Assembly: GCA_030598355.1 (NCBI GenBank)
Contig: JAUVQD010000010.1
Span: forward strand, 1 to 13,999
Reading direction: 5' to 3'
Length of the DNA stretch: 13,999 nt
From: Actinomycetes bacterium
Lineage (GTDB): Bacteria > Actinomycetota > Aquicultoria > CAJVYJ01 > JAUVQD01
Made by a program: the position numbers and the translations under genes. The first letter of the stretch is position 1, and every line of letters starts with the position of its first letter. Positions 1-7,260 of the stretch are shown piece by piece. The notes under the pieces are model-generated. The model made no database searches and had not been told where the DNA came from. It saw only the letters and a program-made list of their open reading frames with translations.

Positions 1-896
1 AGAGGATCGCCCGATACAACAAGGCAAAGGTGTTTTCGCATCCCTGGCAAGACGATTTCAGTGAGGCGAAAAACTTCTGCTTAGATCAAGCCACTGGTGA
101 ATGGATATTAGAGCTTGATGCCGATGAGCAATTATTCCATGAGGACGGCGAGTTACTTCGCGCGCTTATTGAAAAAAAAGATGTCATTGCTTACATGTGC
201 CAAATCATAAACTTGGTAGAATCAAACACGTTTGCTGGATCCTCATTATCTAAGAATACACGATTGTTTCGCCGCAAAGCTCATCGGTATCGCGGAATGA
301 TTCACGAAGACCTTGTTCAGTTGTCAGGATATAGCGGAAGACCAGTGTGGGCGGATTTGCGGATTGTTCATTGGGGTTATATTGATTCAAGGGTGCTCGC
401 CTCAAAAGTAAAACGAAACAGCGCGCTTCTTAAAAAGGCGATAAAAGCAGCACCCGACAATGGTTATCTATATTACTATTTGGGTCATGAGCATGTGAAA
501 TGCGATAAGTTTGAAGAAGCAATAGATTGCTATGACAAAGCGGAAGCATTACGCCCCGCCGGGAACGTCGGTTTCCTGGCGCTACTGGTTATGCAGAGGT
601 GTGTGTGTTACAACGAGCTAAATCGTTTTGATGAAGCTCTGAAAGACCTGGAATGGGCGTGCGAATCGTTCTTTGATTTTCGAGATATCCATTTTCTTGC
701 CGGAGAAACTTACTATAAAAAAGGTGATTACAAAAGAGCTTTGACCAGTTTTGAAAAGTGTGCTGAGATGTCTGCCCCACCTTCTTCATATGAAGGTTCG
801 CGTGAAGGGCTGGAGAAGGTCGCAGAACAAGCAGCGCAAGCATGCCGACAACAGTTAGTAAAGAATGGGAAGGGCGACCAGGCTGGCAAACGCTAG
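1..896 (+). CDS. Family 2 glycosyltransferase with C-terminal TPR repeats, 5' end missing
   Basis: This gene is cut by the left edge of the window. The reading frame is open from base 3, and the residues before the GTG at base 30 continue the family pattern (RIARYNKAKV then FSHPWQDDFSEAKN), so base 30 is not the real start. The visible part holds the second half of a GT-A fold: the DFSEAKNFCLDQATGEW stretch, then the LELDADE segment whose DAD is the expected DxD metal/nucleotide-sugar motif, and later a VHWGY motif typical of these enzymes near the end of the catalytic domain. From about codon 145 after the GTG the protein becomes TPR-like (YLYYYLGHEHVKCDKFEEAI and two or three further helix pairs). 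GT2-plus-TPR proteins of this kind usually glycosylate proteins, peptides or cell-surface polymers in the cytoplasm. The acceptor cannot be told here. It may belong to an envelope cluster to the left. Confidence 0.85.
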   Translation, partial: RIARYNKAKVFSHPWQDDFSEAKNFCLDQATGEWILELDADEQLFHEDGELLRALIEKKDVIAYMCQIINLVESNTFAGSSLSKNTRLFRRKAHRYRGMIHEDLVQLSGYSGRPVWADLRIVHWGYIDSRVLASKVKRNSALLKKAIKAAPDNGYLYYYLGHEHVKCDKFEEAIDCYDKAEALRPAGNVGFLALLVMQRCVCYNELNRFDEALKDLEWACESFFDFRDIHFLAGETYYKKGDYKRALTSFEKCAEMSAPPSSYEGSREGLEKVAEQAAQACRQQLVKNGKGDQAGKR

Positions 897-914
897 CGAC
901 ATCAAGGTTTTTTT
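882..914 (+). terminator. Weak terminator-like hairpin and T run after the glycosyltransferase
   Basis: GCTGGC (882-887) can pair with GCTAGC (892-897) across an AAAC loop, giving six pairs with one G-U. A run of seven T follows at 908-914. The hairpin overlaps the stop codon, and about ten bases separate it from the T run, which is longer than in a standard intrinsic terminator. The call is therefore tentative. Confidence 0.25.
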
Positions 915-1040
915 GGTATGCTTTTACCGGTAATATTAGTGTGAAAATGGGAATTAATTAAACTGTATTGAACATTGAACAGGCCAAGTACGATAAAATA
1001 TTAAAGATGCATATTATTCATATTTTACATTGTTTCCGAT
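897..1040 (+). other. Intergenic region upstream of murA with a 10-bp palindrome
   Basis: This A/T-rich gap separates the glycosyltransferase from murA. It contains the perfect palindrome TTACCGGTAA (924-933), a possible operator. Two TTGAAC copies (968-973 and 975-980) precede TAAAAT (994-999), but the spacings (20 and 13 bases) do not fit a good sigma70 promoter. A murA promoter is likely here, but I cannot place it. Confidence 0.3.
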
Positions 1041-2375
1041 ATGGGGTGCTATTTGCATAAGATAGTGGTGCGCGGCAACAAGCCTCTGTTTGGGGAAGTA
1101 GAAATACAAGGAGCAAAAAACTCCGCACTAAAGATAATGGCGGCCTCAATTCTTACCTCGGAGCCGGTTGTTATCGATAATGTCCCGAAAATTCGCGACG
1201 TTAACGTTATGGTTGATGTCTTAGAGGGACTAGGGTTAACAGTTTCCAGAAACGATAAGCAAATAGTTATTCAGGCAAAAGGCCCAATCGGCATAGAGGC
1301 GCCATATCAATTGGTCAGCCAGATGCGGGCGTCTATTGTGGTTCTCGGACCGCTCTTGGCCAGACTCGGCCGGGCGAGGGTAGCTATGCCCGGGGGCTGT
1401 AATATAGGTCTTCGAAAGATAGATCTTCACATTCGCGGTCTCGAGATGCTCGGCGCTAAAATCAATGTCGGTCAAGCGTCACTCGAAGCTGAGGCCGATG
1501 TACTCGTTGGTGCCAATATACCTCTTGATTTCCCGAGCGTTGGCGCGACGGAAAATATAATGATGGCTGCTTGTTTGGCAAGGGGCACAACGGTTTTGGA
1601 TAACGCGGCCCGAGAGCCGGAAATTGTTGATTTGGCCGACTGCCTTAATAAGATGGGTGCCAAAATCAGCGGGGCCGGCACGTCGACTCTGATAATCGAA
1701 GGGGTCGATAAATTAAAAGGCGCATCGTATAAAATCATACCTGATCGGATCGAGGCCAGCACATTCATGGTTGCCGGGGCGATTACTGGTGGAGATGTCA
1801 CTGTAAAATCAGTCGATCCAAGTCATCTTAAAATGATTATTAAAAAACTGAAATCGGTTGGCTGCGATGTGACTGTCGGTATTGATAAAGTCAATGTTAA
1901 GGGGCCGGCGGTTCTTAAAGCGGCCAATATATCCACGCTGCCGTATCCTGGTTTCCCCACCGATATGCAGGCACCATTTATGGCGCTTTTATCTTTGGCT
2001 AACGGCAAAAGCATTATCACTGAGAATGTTTTTGAAAATCGTTTTAGTTTTATTACTGAGCTAAGAAAATTGGGCGGCGAAGTCGATATCGAGCGACATC
2101 ACGCGGTGATAACAGGAGGCAGTTTGCTGAAATCGGGCGCCGTCAGGGCTCCGGATCTTCGAGCTGGGGCTGCCTTGGTTCTAGCCGGCCTGGCTGCAGA
2201 GGGTGTGGTTGAGATTCTAGACATCCACCATATAGACCGCGGCTATGATAATTTTCCAAAGCGGTTGGCGTCTCTAGGCGCTGATATTGAAATAACAAAA
2301 GACGAGTCTTTGGTTGAGTTGAGTGTTGCTGAGGGAGATAGTTACCAGGTTCCTGATGTCGGAGTTGGAATATAA
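1041..2375 (+). CDS. murA: UDP-N-acetylglucosamine 1-carboxyvinyltransferase (MurA)
   Basis: MurA transfers enolpyruvate from phosphoenolpyruvate to the 3'-OH of UDP-N-acetylglucosamine in the cytoplasm, the first committed step of peptidoglycan synthesis and the target of fosfomycin. The EPSP-synthase-type fold is full length. Key residues, numbered from the ATG at 1041, are Lys26-Asn27 in GAKNSAL, Arg96 in QMRAS, the catalytic Cys120 in PGGCNIGLRKIDLHI, Asp308 in FPTDMQAPFM, and Arg374 in LRAGAALVLAG. Because the loop residue is Cys and not Asp, the enzyme is predicted to be fosfomycin-sensitive. The start is uncertain. Known MurA proteins begin close to the KIVVRG segment, and the TTG at 1053 has GGGGTG four bases upstream, so translation may begin there (440 residues). 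The fabZ start lies eight bases after the stop, suggesting co-transcription. Confidence 0.97.
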   Translation: MGCYLHKIVVRGNKPLFGEVEIQGAKNSALKIMAASILTSEPVVIDNVPKIRDVNVMVDVLEGLGLTVSRNDKQIVIQAKGPIGIEAPYQLVSQMRASIVVLGPLLARLGRARVAMPGGCNIGLRKIDLHIRGLEMLGAKINVGQASLEAEADVLVGANIPLDFPSVGATENIMMAACLARGTTVLDNAAREPEIVDLADCLNKMGAKISGAGTSTLIIEGVDKLKGASYKIIPDRIEASTFMVAGAITGGDVTVKSVDPSHLKMIIKKLKSVGCDVTVGIDKVNVKGPAVLKAANISTLPYPGFPTDMQAPFMALLSLANGKSIITENVFENRFSFITELRKLGGEVDIERHHAVITGGSLLKSGAVRAPDLRAGAALVLAGLAAEGVVEILDIHHIDRGYDNFPKRLASLGADIEITKDESLVELSVAEGDSYQVPDVGVGI

Positions 2376-2383
2376 ACCACTCA

Positions 2384-2806
2384 ATGAATAAAGAAGAGAT
2401 TGAACAAATCATTCCGCATCGAGACCCCTTTCTCTATATCGATAAAATAGTCGAAATTGATGTCGGCAAACACGCAATCGGAATTAAGAAAATTGTAGCC
2501 GACGAGTGGTATTTCCAAGGCCACTTTCCAGACAATCCGATCATGCCGGGGGTTTTGATTATTGAAGCCCTTGCTCAAGTCGGCGCGGTTGCCATTCTTA
2601 GCGTCCCTGAAAACAAGGGCAAGATAGTCTTGTTTGCCGGAATGGAAAAGGTTAGATTCAAGCGCATTGTGAAACCGGGAGATGAATTGAATCTCGATGT
2701 CGAGCTCACAAATCTGCGCGGCCGATTCGGCAAAAGCTTTGCTCAAGCCAAGGTAGAAGATCAAGTAGTTGCCGAGGCCGAGCTGATGTTTATGGTCAGC
2801 GAATAG
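2384..2806 (+). CDS. fabZ: 3-hydroxyacyl-[acyl-carrier-protein] dehydratase FabZ
   Basis: FabZ dehydrates (3R)-3-hydroxyacyl-ACP to trans-2-enoyl-ACP in type II fatty-acid synthesis in the cytoplasm. At 140 residues it has the normal length of a single hot-dog fold. The signature is complete: IIPHRDPFLYID near the N-terminus, catalytic His47 in GHFPDNPIMPG, and catalytic Glu61 in the following helix (IIEALAQVGA). The C-terminal FAGMEKVRFKRIVKPGDEL strand is also typical. The ATG starts eight bases after the murA stop with no well-spaced Shine-Dalgarno sequence, so translation is probably coupled to murA. A murA-fabZ pair joins cell-wall and membrane-lipid precursor supply. No lpx genes are visible, so nothing here indicates lipid A synthesis. 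A FabA-type isomerase is unlikely given the length and the GHFPDNPIMPG motif. Confidence 0.96.
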   Translation: MNKEEIEQIIPHRDPFLYIDKIVEIDVGKHAIGIKKIVADEWYFQGHFPDNPIMPGVLIIEALAQVGAVAILSVPENKGKIVLFAGMEKVRFKRIVKPGDELNLDVELTNLRGRFGKSFAQAKVEDQVVAEAELMFMVSE

Positions 2807-2854
2807 CTCAGCTAATCCCCTAGCAAGCGATTGAAGCGCTGGGCTTAGCAGCTA
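2804..2854 (+). other. Stem-loop directly after fabZ
   Basis: TAGCT-CA-GCTAA (2804-2815) can pair with TTAGC-AGCTA (2845-2854) to give ten base pairs with a two-base bulge. An alternative pairing of 2805-2812 with 2838-2845 (eight pairs, one G-U) is mutually exclusive with it. An inner AGCG/CGCT stem is also possible. The outer stem starts on the fabZ stop codon. No T run follows, so it is not a classical intrinsic terminator. It could protect the 3' end of the murA-fabZ mRNA or act as an attenuator. Confidence 0.4.
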
Positions 2855-2856
2855 TC

Positions 2857-2885
2857 TTGACAAAAGCGCAGGGACAGCCCACAAT
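2857..2885 (+). promoter_or_regulatory. Sigma70/sigmaA-type promoter for the GerMN lipoprotein gene
   Basis: A perfect -35 box TTGACA (2857-2862) is followed after 17 bases by CACAAT (2880-2885), four of six matches to TATAAT. Transcription would start near 2892, leaving a leader of about 50 bases with AGGGGA (2935-2940) just before the GTG start. It sits immediately after the stem-loop that closes fabZ. Confidence 0.55.
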
Positions 2886-2944
2886 TCGTCAGGTAAAAGA
2901 AGTAATTACACCATTTAAACGCGCCAGTATTTGTAGGGGAAAAT

Positions 2945-3565
2945 GTGGTAGGAAAGCAGCGGAGCAATATTACGATCATATACATCGCTGTAGCCTTGTT
3001 TATTATCTCGCTCTCGGTCGGGTGCGACGAACAGACCGCTGGCAGGCCCAAAAACGACCAGATGACTCCTTCGGCCAAATCAGAGAAACCTACGCCCGAT
3101 TCTCCTGTTAACAAAGATAGTGTTAATGATTCTGAAACTGTTGAGACAGAGACACCCGCCGACGCTAATTCAATTGAGGTGATCCTTTACTTCTCAGATG
3201 CTCAGAGCGAAAGTTTAATGTCGGAAAAAAGGCAGGTCTCCCTCGCTGGGGGTCAGCCGCAAGCCGTTGTTAACGAATTAATAGCTGGGCCGAATGAAGC
3301 TGGATCACACGCGACCATCCCGTCGGGAACACGCCTTATTACCATAGAAATCACCGACAAAGTCGCAAAAGTTGATTTCTCTGCCGAGTTTATTGATAAC
3401 CACTCCGGGGGCAGCTCGGGCGAGCAGATGACAGTCTATTCAGTCGTCAATTCTTTAACTGAATCTAGTACAATAGGCAGTGTCAGGTTTCTTGTTGAGG
3501 GCAACCCGATTGATACGATCGCGGGTCATATGGACCTCAGTCAACCGATCAAGAGGCGAGAATAG
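2945..3565 (+). CDS. GerMN-domain lipoprotein
   Basis: This is a predicted exported lipoprotein. An N-terminal hydrophobic segment (residues 9-25) ends in LSVGC with Cys27 as the likely lipidated residue. The box is slightly atypical, with Ser at -3. A low-complexity linker rich in Pro, Ser, Thr and Glu (about 30-75) leads to a GerMN domain (about 77-205), recognised from the IEVILYFSD start, the QAVVNELIAGP helix, IPSGTRLITIEITDKVAKVDFS, and the late VYSVVNSL helix. GerMN domains occur in the spore protein GerM and in envelope lipoproteins of Firmicutes, Actinobacteria and others, and are thought to bind or act near cell-wall material. The exact function is unknown. The GTG start is supported by AGGGGA four bases upstream; the overlapping ATG at 2943 stops after two codons. 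It appears monocistronic with its own promoter. The domain alone is not proof of sporulation. Confidence 0.85.
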   Translation: MVGKQRSNITIIYIAVALFIISLSVGCDEQTAGRPKNDQMTPSAKSEKPTPDSPVNKDSVNDSETVETETPADANSIEVILYFSDAQSESLMSEKRQVSLAGGQPQAVVNELIAGPNEAGSHATIPSGTRLITIEITDKVAKVDFSAEFIDNHSGGSSGEQMTVYSVVNSLTESSTIGSVRFLVEGNPIDTIAGHMDLSQPIKRRE

Positions 3566-3594
3566 AGACGGTGGCTACTACAGCAGCTCAGGAA

Positions 3595-3610
3595 GGTCAT
3601 GTACTTGACC
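3595..3610. promoter_or_regulatory. Near-perfect palindrome overlapping the -35 box (operator candidate)
   Basis: GGTCATGTACTTGACC matches its own reverse complement at 14 of 16 positions; only the symmetric pair at positions 6 and 11 (T/T) breaks it. The right half contains most of the TTGACC -35 box of the promoter described next. This is a typical layout for a dimeric repressor site or for an activator that overlaps the promoter. The regulator is unknown. Confidence 0.45.
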
Positions 3611-3633
3611 AGTAGGCCAGGTTTTTGTATTAT
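3605..3633 (+). promoter_or_regulatory. Promoter of the cytochrome b/multihaem cytochrome operon
   Basis: TTGACC (3605-3610) is separated by exactly 17 bases from TATTAT (3628-3633). Each box has five of six consensus bases. Transcription would begin near 3640, about 127 bases before the cytochrome b GTG. It is the only strong promoter-like sequence between the GerMN gene and the cytochrome genes. Confidence 0.65.
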
Positions 3634-3766
3634 TACATATTTGGGAGAGGTTACTTTCTCCGATCATATTTCGGGGTTTTAGTTTCTTGAGATTAGAAGA
3701 CAGGAAGGGCCTGTTTGATTTGTTAACGGAAAGCAAAATGACTTTGAAGATTTCCGGGGGTTATCT

Positions 3767-4633
3767 GTGCTAGAGACTCTTAATGTCTGGGTAGACACAA
3801 TCGGTTTTTTGCTAGCGGCCGGTGTGGTTATTGGCTTTATCATCCCCCATTTTATAGCCAGCGTTTTGACAGGCAGAGTCAAAAAACATTTTGTTGACGA
3901 CTATTGGGACTCGTTGGCGCATCGCATGCATGATCCGAAACAGTTCCATTACAAACAACCGATCGGCCCTGACTTTCCGCAGCCCGTGCGAGTCTGGCAC
4001 TGGGTCAATCTAGTATCGTGGATGATCCTACTCATATCCGGTCTTTATATTAGATACCCATGGTTCTCCGGCGGGCGCGAGATTATGCGTAATGCTCACT
4101 ACTTCTTCATGTATCTGATTACAATCAATTTAATCTTGCGTTTTGGCTACCTTTATTTCGCCAAGAACTGGCGGGACTATCTTACCTTTGACAAAACTGA
4201 TATTTCCTGGGGTATATCTGTCGCCCGGTATTATACTTTTACCGGGCCTCCGTACGATCACTTAAAAAAGTTCAATCCACTGCAAAGGCCGGCATATCCG
4301 GCCATTTGGGCGATGTTGATCATCCAGGCAATTACAGGATTCATTATTTGGCAGCCAGCCTTCGGGGGCTTGTTTGCCGGTATTTTTGGCGGGCCGGCGG
4401 ATATGGCGGCCTGGATGCGTCTTTTTCACCAGATAAATATGCGCTTTATGGTAGCGCTGGTAACCATCCATTCATATTTGGGATCGATGGAAGACTTTCC
4501 TGTCCTCAAGGTTTTTTGGTTTTGGAAGGAACCTGACCTCACCAAGTATGAACACGAACACGGAGATGAAGTACATCAGGAGCCTAAACTTGAAATTGAT
4601 GAATCAACGGGTTCCGCAACGCCAAGTCATTAA
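3767..4633 (+). CDS. Membrane dihaem cytochrome b (b561 / hydrogenase-type cytochrome b family)
   Basis: This is an integral membrane cytochrome b, probably exchanging electrons between the quinone pool and the c-type cytochromes encoded downstream. About five transmembrane helices are visible (near residues 10-32, 76-96, 108-131, 178-197 and 218-240). The last four resemble the four-helix cytochrome b subunits of Ni-Fe hydrogenases, formate dehydrogenases and thiosulfate reductases. The extra N-terminal helix lacks a haem ligand pattern. Likely haem ligands are His78 (RVWHWVN), His111 (RNAHYFF), His221 (LFHQINM) and His235 (TIHSYLG), enough for two b haems. The C-terminal tail is acidic and His-rich. 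The start is GTG, supported by GGGGG six bases upstream. No hydrogenase or molybdoenzyme subunit is nearby, and the next gene starts 31 bases later, so its partner is most likely the multihaem cytochrome set. Confidence 0.85.
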   Translation: MLETLNVWVDTIGFLLAAGVVIGFIIPHFIASVLTGRVKKHFVDDYWDSLAHRMHDPKQFHYKQPIGPDFPQPVRVWHWVNLVSWMILLISGLYIRYPWFSGGREIMRNAHYFFMYLITINLILRFGYLYFAKNWRDYLTFDKTDISWGISVARYYTFTGPPYDHLKKFNPLQRPAYPAIWAMLIIQAITGFIIWQPAFGGLFAGIFGGPADMAAWMRLFHQINMRFMVALVTIHSYLGSMEDFPVLKVFWFWKEPDLTKYEHEHGDEVHQEPKLEIDESTGSATPSH

Positions 4634-4664
4634 GGCGGGATTAGTGGGAGTAAAGAACTAGAAG

Positions 4665-5723
4665 ATGAACTACAGTAAATTAGATTATCAGCCTGGTCTG
4701 ACACAGCAAAATAACGTTCTCGTATTTATCATTTTCGTATTGGCTTTTTCATTGTTTTTGCCCCTTCTCTTGCCTGTATCGGCCAGCGCTAAGAGTAAGA
4801 ATGACGATATTATTACATTGCCGTGGGACAACCCGGCCAAGAAACCTGTACCACCCTCGTTTATTTTGCCGCAACAAAATCGTTGGGGATGTCTGGCTTG
4901 CCATTCAAGCAAAGCCTTGAGCAAAATAAGAGACGGGCGTGAAGCTTCTCTTTTTATTGACCCTGAGATTATCGGAAACTCAATGCACAAGAGCATAGCG
5001 TGTATTGATTGCCACACAAATTTTACGTATGAGGAGCACCCGGCAGAGAGTCCCGAAGATTTTCGAAAAGTTGCCGGGCTTAGCTGTATGAAATGCCATC
5101 CCTTTCAGGGATATTTATACAAGAACAGTGTCCATGGCGAGCTCGCGCTTAAAAATAAACTAGGGGAAATAGACGGCAAAAAAACTGAGCCCGCTCTCTG
5201 TTCGAGTTGTCATGGTTTTCATGATATTCAAAGCCCGCGATTTGAACCGTATAAATCCGAATTCAGAGGTGCCGGCGAGAAGGTCTGCGGAGAGTGCCAT
5301 ACTGATCGTTATGACTCTTACAGCGATTACTATCACGGACAAGCGTACAAAAATAAGGCCAAAGACGCGCCCGTTTGTTGGGATTGTCACGGAAATCATA
5401 GCATTGAAAAGAAGAAGAATGATGCTTCGCTGGTAACAGAAGCAAATTTGCCGCGAACTTGCGGAAAATGCCATGATCGTCCGACAAAGAACTTAACCTC
5501 ATACGCGCCGTTGATCCACAATAGGCGCAAGGCCTTAGAAGGCAACTTAATCTACAGAATGGTAAGCCTCTTCATTTCGAAGCCAGAGGTTTCTGATAAG
5601 AAAGAACAACAGGCGGCGATCGGTCGGACCGAAATTATTACCGAGTCCAAGGATGAAGGTCTTATTTCTCGTGTATTTGGATTCTTCTTCCCGAGTTCGC
5701 TCCGGCCGGTACAGGAAAAATAA
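4665..5723 (+). CDS. Seven-haem cytochrome c
   Basis: This is an exported multihaem cytochrome. A long N-terminal hydrophobic segment (about residues 17-40) ends in SASA and acts as a signal peptide or uncleaved anchor. Seven CXXCH sites begin at residues 76, 113, 141, 179, 208, 238 and 266. Two copies of a motif recur: a His-Gly pair (SVHGELALKNK and YYHGQAYKNK), then Pro, then CxxCHGxHxI, then a further CGxCH. This arrangement is common in NrfH/cytochrome-c3-like multihaem proteins that accept electrons from membrane cytochrome b. The C-terminal 70 residues have no haem site and are charged. The gene follows the dihaem cytochrome b by 31 bases and should be its immediate electron partner. 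A reductase activity cannot be excluded, but no catalytic CXXCK motif is present. A GGGAG lies 14 bases before the ATG, so the ribosome binding site is weak. Confidence 0.88.
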   Translation: MNYSKLDYQPGLTQQNNVLVFIIFVLAFSLFLPLLLPVSASAKSKNDDIITLPWDNPAKKPVPPSFILPQQNRWGCLACHSSKALSKIRDGREASLFIDPEIIGNSMHKSIACIDCHTNFTYEEHPAESPEDFRKVAGLSCMKCHPFQGYLYKNSVHGELALKNKLGEIDGKKTEPALCSSCHGFHDIQSPRFEPYKSEFRGAGEKVCGECHTDRYDSYSDYYHGQAYKNKAKDAPVCWDCHGNHSIEKKKNDASLVTEANLPRTCGKCHDRPTKNLTSYAPLIHNRRKALEGNLIYRMVSLFISKPEVSDKKEQQAAIGRTEIITESKDEGLISRVFGFFFPSSLRPVQEK

Positions 5724-5781
5724 CCGGTCGAGCTCAAGGACGATTTGTCGAAAAAACATCCTGTTGATTAGATGATGAACG

Positions 5782-7260
5782 ATGTTGAAAACTGTTCGCT
5801 TAGGTGTAAAGTTATTACCAATTTTCGGGCTGCTCCTCTTGTTAGGGGCGTCTTTTGGCTTGCCCAGTAGTCAGTCAGAGATTGGATCAAAGGATAAAGT
5901 AATTGACACCGGTGGCCCGGTTCAAATATCTATGTGCGCGCCGTGTCACAAAGACCTGAACGCTTTTGATAATCCCAACCTTATCAATTTCAGCCATCCG
6001 GTCCATTTTAAGCGGGGAATTAAGTGCGACGTTTGTCATGTGGCTTTTCCGCACCGGTCAGATAAGACCCTTAAGCCGACCATGGATCTTTGTATCAATT
6101 GCCATCGGCTTGAACATGGAAGCCTGGGCAAAATGGCCCCCGGAAAATGCGAACTTTGTCATCCAGCTGACTTTAAACTGACACCGGACGATCATGATCC
6201 GCTCGATTTTGCCGGCGCCGGCCCCACGATTGGGGTAAAGAAAGATATCCAAAAATGTCTGGTCTGCCATGACAAGGAAAGTTGTGAGGGTTGTCACTCT
6301 CAAAAGGGCGTAGTTCCTCAAAAGAACCTTAACTATCGCTGGTATGCTTTGTGGCCCACTCCTTCGGAAAAAGGGGAAAAGATCACGATCGGCGGGCCCG
6401 TCGCTATGGGGAGTTGTCGACCGTGTCATCTGGATTTACAGAAATGGGAAAATGAGAAGCTCGTAAACTTTAACCATCCCGTGCACTTTAAACAGAATAT
6501 TACTTGCGATAAGTGTCACGACAAGTGGCCACATGAAAACGGGGAGACACACAAACCACAAATGTCGGCCTGCGCTCGTTGTCATCGATTGGACCATGGA
6601 AGTCAAGGTCAGCTCGTAAAGGCAGAAGGAACCGAGAACTCAGAATATTGCTTTCTCTGTCATCCGCGGGAGATGCAGCTTAAACCAGATTGGCATACTG
6701 AGCAGTTCGTTTCGGGAGGCCACGCTGATGATGCCCATGAAGATCGCGGTCTCTGTCGTATGTGTCATGTTCAGTCGTTTTGTGATAGTTGCCATCAGGC
6801 GGAAATACCGCACGCGTCTGATTGGCGAGGCGAGCACGGACAGGCCGCTGTGGCTCAGGCGGAACAATTTGACCCGCTGCCTTGCATGAAGTGCCATGAA
6901 CCCGAGCCTTCAACTAATAAAGCACCGTCTTGTGCAGAATGCCACGAAGCCGTTGTTTATCCGCACCAGGAACCATGGGCGCCAAAACACGGAAAAACGG
7001 CGGACCAGGTTGGAGAAACAGCCTGCCAGACCTGTCATCGCAAAGAAGCGTTTTGTGATAAGTGTCATGGGCCGATAGATATGCCTCATCCTGAAAACTG
7101 GTTAGGCGAACACAGAGCGTTCTTGCGTGAAAAAGAGGTAGACGTGTGTTTTGCTTGCCATAAGCCAAGTCAATGTGAGCAATGCCATTCAATTCATGGC
7201 GTTCACAAGCAGTACACTAATTTCGATTATTCCAAACCGGCAAAGGCAAGGGGAAGATGA
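5782..7260 (+). CDS. Eighteen-haem cytochrome c with two repeat architectures
   Basis: This is a large exported cytochrome with a short N-terminal hydrophobic signal (residues 8-27) and 18 CXXCH sites starting at residues 52, 82, 104, 123, 159, 168, 212, 242, 264, 290, 325, 334, 368, 384, 415, 425, 456 and 465. The N-terminal half is a tandem duplication: residues 44-140 and 204-303 share GGPV, CxPCHxDL, the NFxHPVHFK segment, CDxCH, CHRLxHGS and CHPxxxxL. The C-terminal half uses a shorter unit of two CXXCH sites followed by PHxxxWxxxHG, seen about four times, the last one degenerate. The protein probably forms a long haem chain outside the cytoplasmic membrane. Its stop overlaps the next gene's start (ATGA at 7257-7260), indicating translational coupling to the membrane-anchored cytochrome. 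I do not recognise a named family member. Confidence 0.88.
   Translation: MLKTVRLGVKLLPIFGLLLLLGASFGLPSSQSEIGSKDKVIDTGGPVQISMCAPCHKDLNAFDNPNLINFSHPVHFKRGIKCDVCHVAFPHRSDKTLKPTMDLCINCHRLEHGSLGKMAPGKCELCHPADFKLTPDDHDPLDFAGAGPTIGVKKDIQKCLVCHDKESCEGCHSQKGVVPQKNLNYRWYALWPTPSEKGEKITIGGPVAMGSCRPCHLDLQKWENEKLVNFNHPVHFKQNITCDKCHDKWPHENGETHKPQMSACARCHRLDHGSQGQLVKAEGTENSEYCFLCHPREMQLKPDWHTEQFVSGGHADDAHEDRGLCRMCHVQSFCDSCHQAEIPHASDWRGEHGQAAVAQAEQFDPLPCMKCHEPEPSTNKAPSCAECHEAVVYPHQEPWAPKHGKTADQVGETACQTCHRKEAFCDKCHGPIDMPHPENWLGEHRAFLREKEVDVCFACHKPSQCEQCHSIHGVHKQYTNFDYSKPAKARGR
5911..6690 (+). repeat. Intragenic tandem duplication of a four-haem unit
   Basis: Codons 44-140 (5911-6201) and 204-303 (6391-6690) of the 18-haem cytochrome encode homologous units, each with four CXXCH motifs in the same order and the shared segment (N)F(S/N)HPVHFK. 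The copies are clearly diverged in protein sequence, so the duplication is old. The two haem sites at residues 159 and 168 lie in the linker between the copies. Confidence 0.75.

Larger units (their letters stand above)
3566..3766 (+). other. Intergenic control region before the cytochrome locus
   Basis: This is the longest gene-free gap in the window (about 200 bases). It carries a well-spaced promoter overlapped by an inverted repeat, then a leader of about 127 bases. The leader contains a GGAGA/TCTCC potential stem (about 3654-3671), and GGGGG (3756-3760) serves as ribosome binding site for the GTG at 3767. A 12-codon reading frame (3738-3773) overlaps the cytochrome b start, with no evidence that it is translated. 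I see no convincing terminator for the upstream gene. Confidence 0.5.

Noticed and set aside
589..843. Minus-strand reading frames opposite the glycosyltransferase and many other genes
   Set aside because: All minus-strand frames lie opposite well-supported + strand genes and their translations show no domain. High coding density on one strand explains them.
2804..2880. TAGCTCAGCT resembling the D-arm of a tRNA after fabZ
   Set aside because: No acceptor stem or TTCGAAT-type T-loop at the right distance. The segment overlaps the fabZ stop and a better-supported stem-loop and promoter.
2857..3111. 84-codon reading frame at the start of the GerMN gene region
   Set aside because: It runs across the promoter and leader and out of frame through the signal peptide of the GerMN lipoprotein. 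The translation has no recognisable domain.
3738..3773. 12-codon reading frame overlapping the cytochrome b start (possible leader peptide)
   Set aside because: There is only a weak GGAAAG upstream, no regulatory codon run, and no attenuator structure after it. Chance is more likely.
3767..5723. Hydrogenase, formate dehydrogenase or thiosulfate reductase operon
   Set aside because: The cytochrome b resembles their membrane subunit, but no catalytic or Fe-S subunit of these enzymes is adjacent. The partners are multihaem cytochromes.
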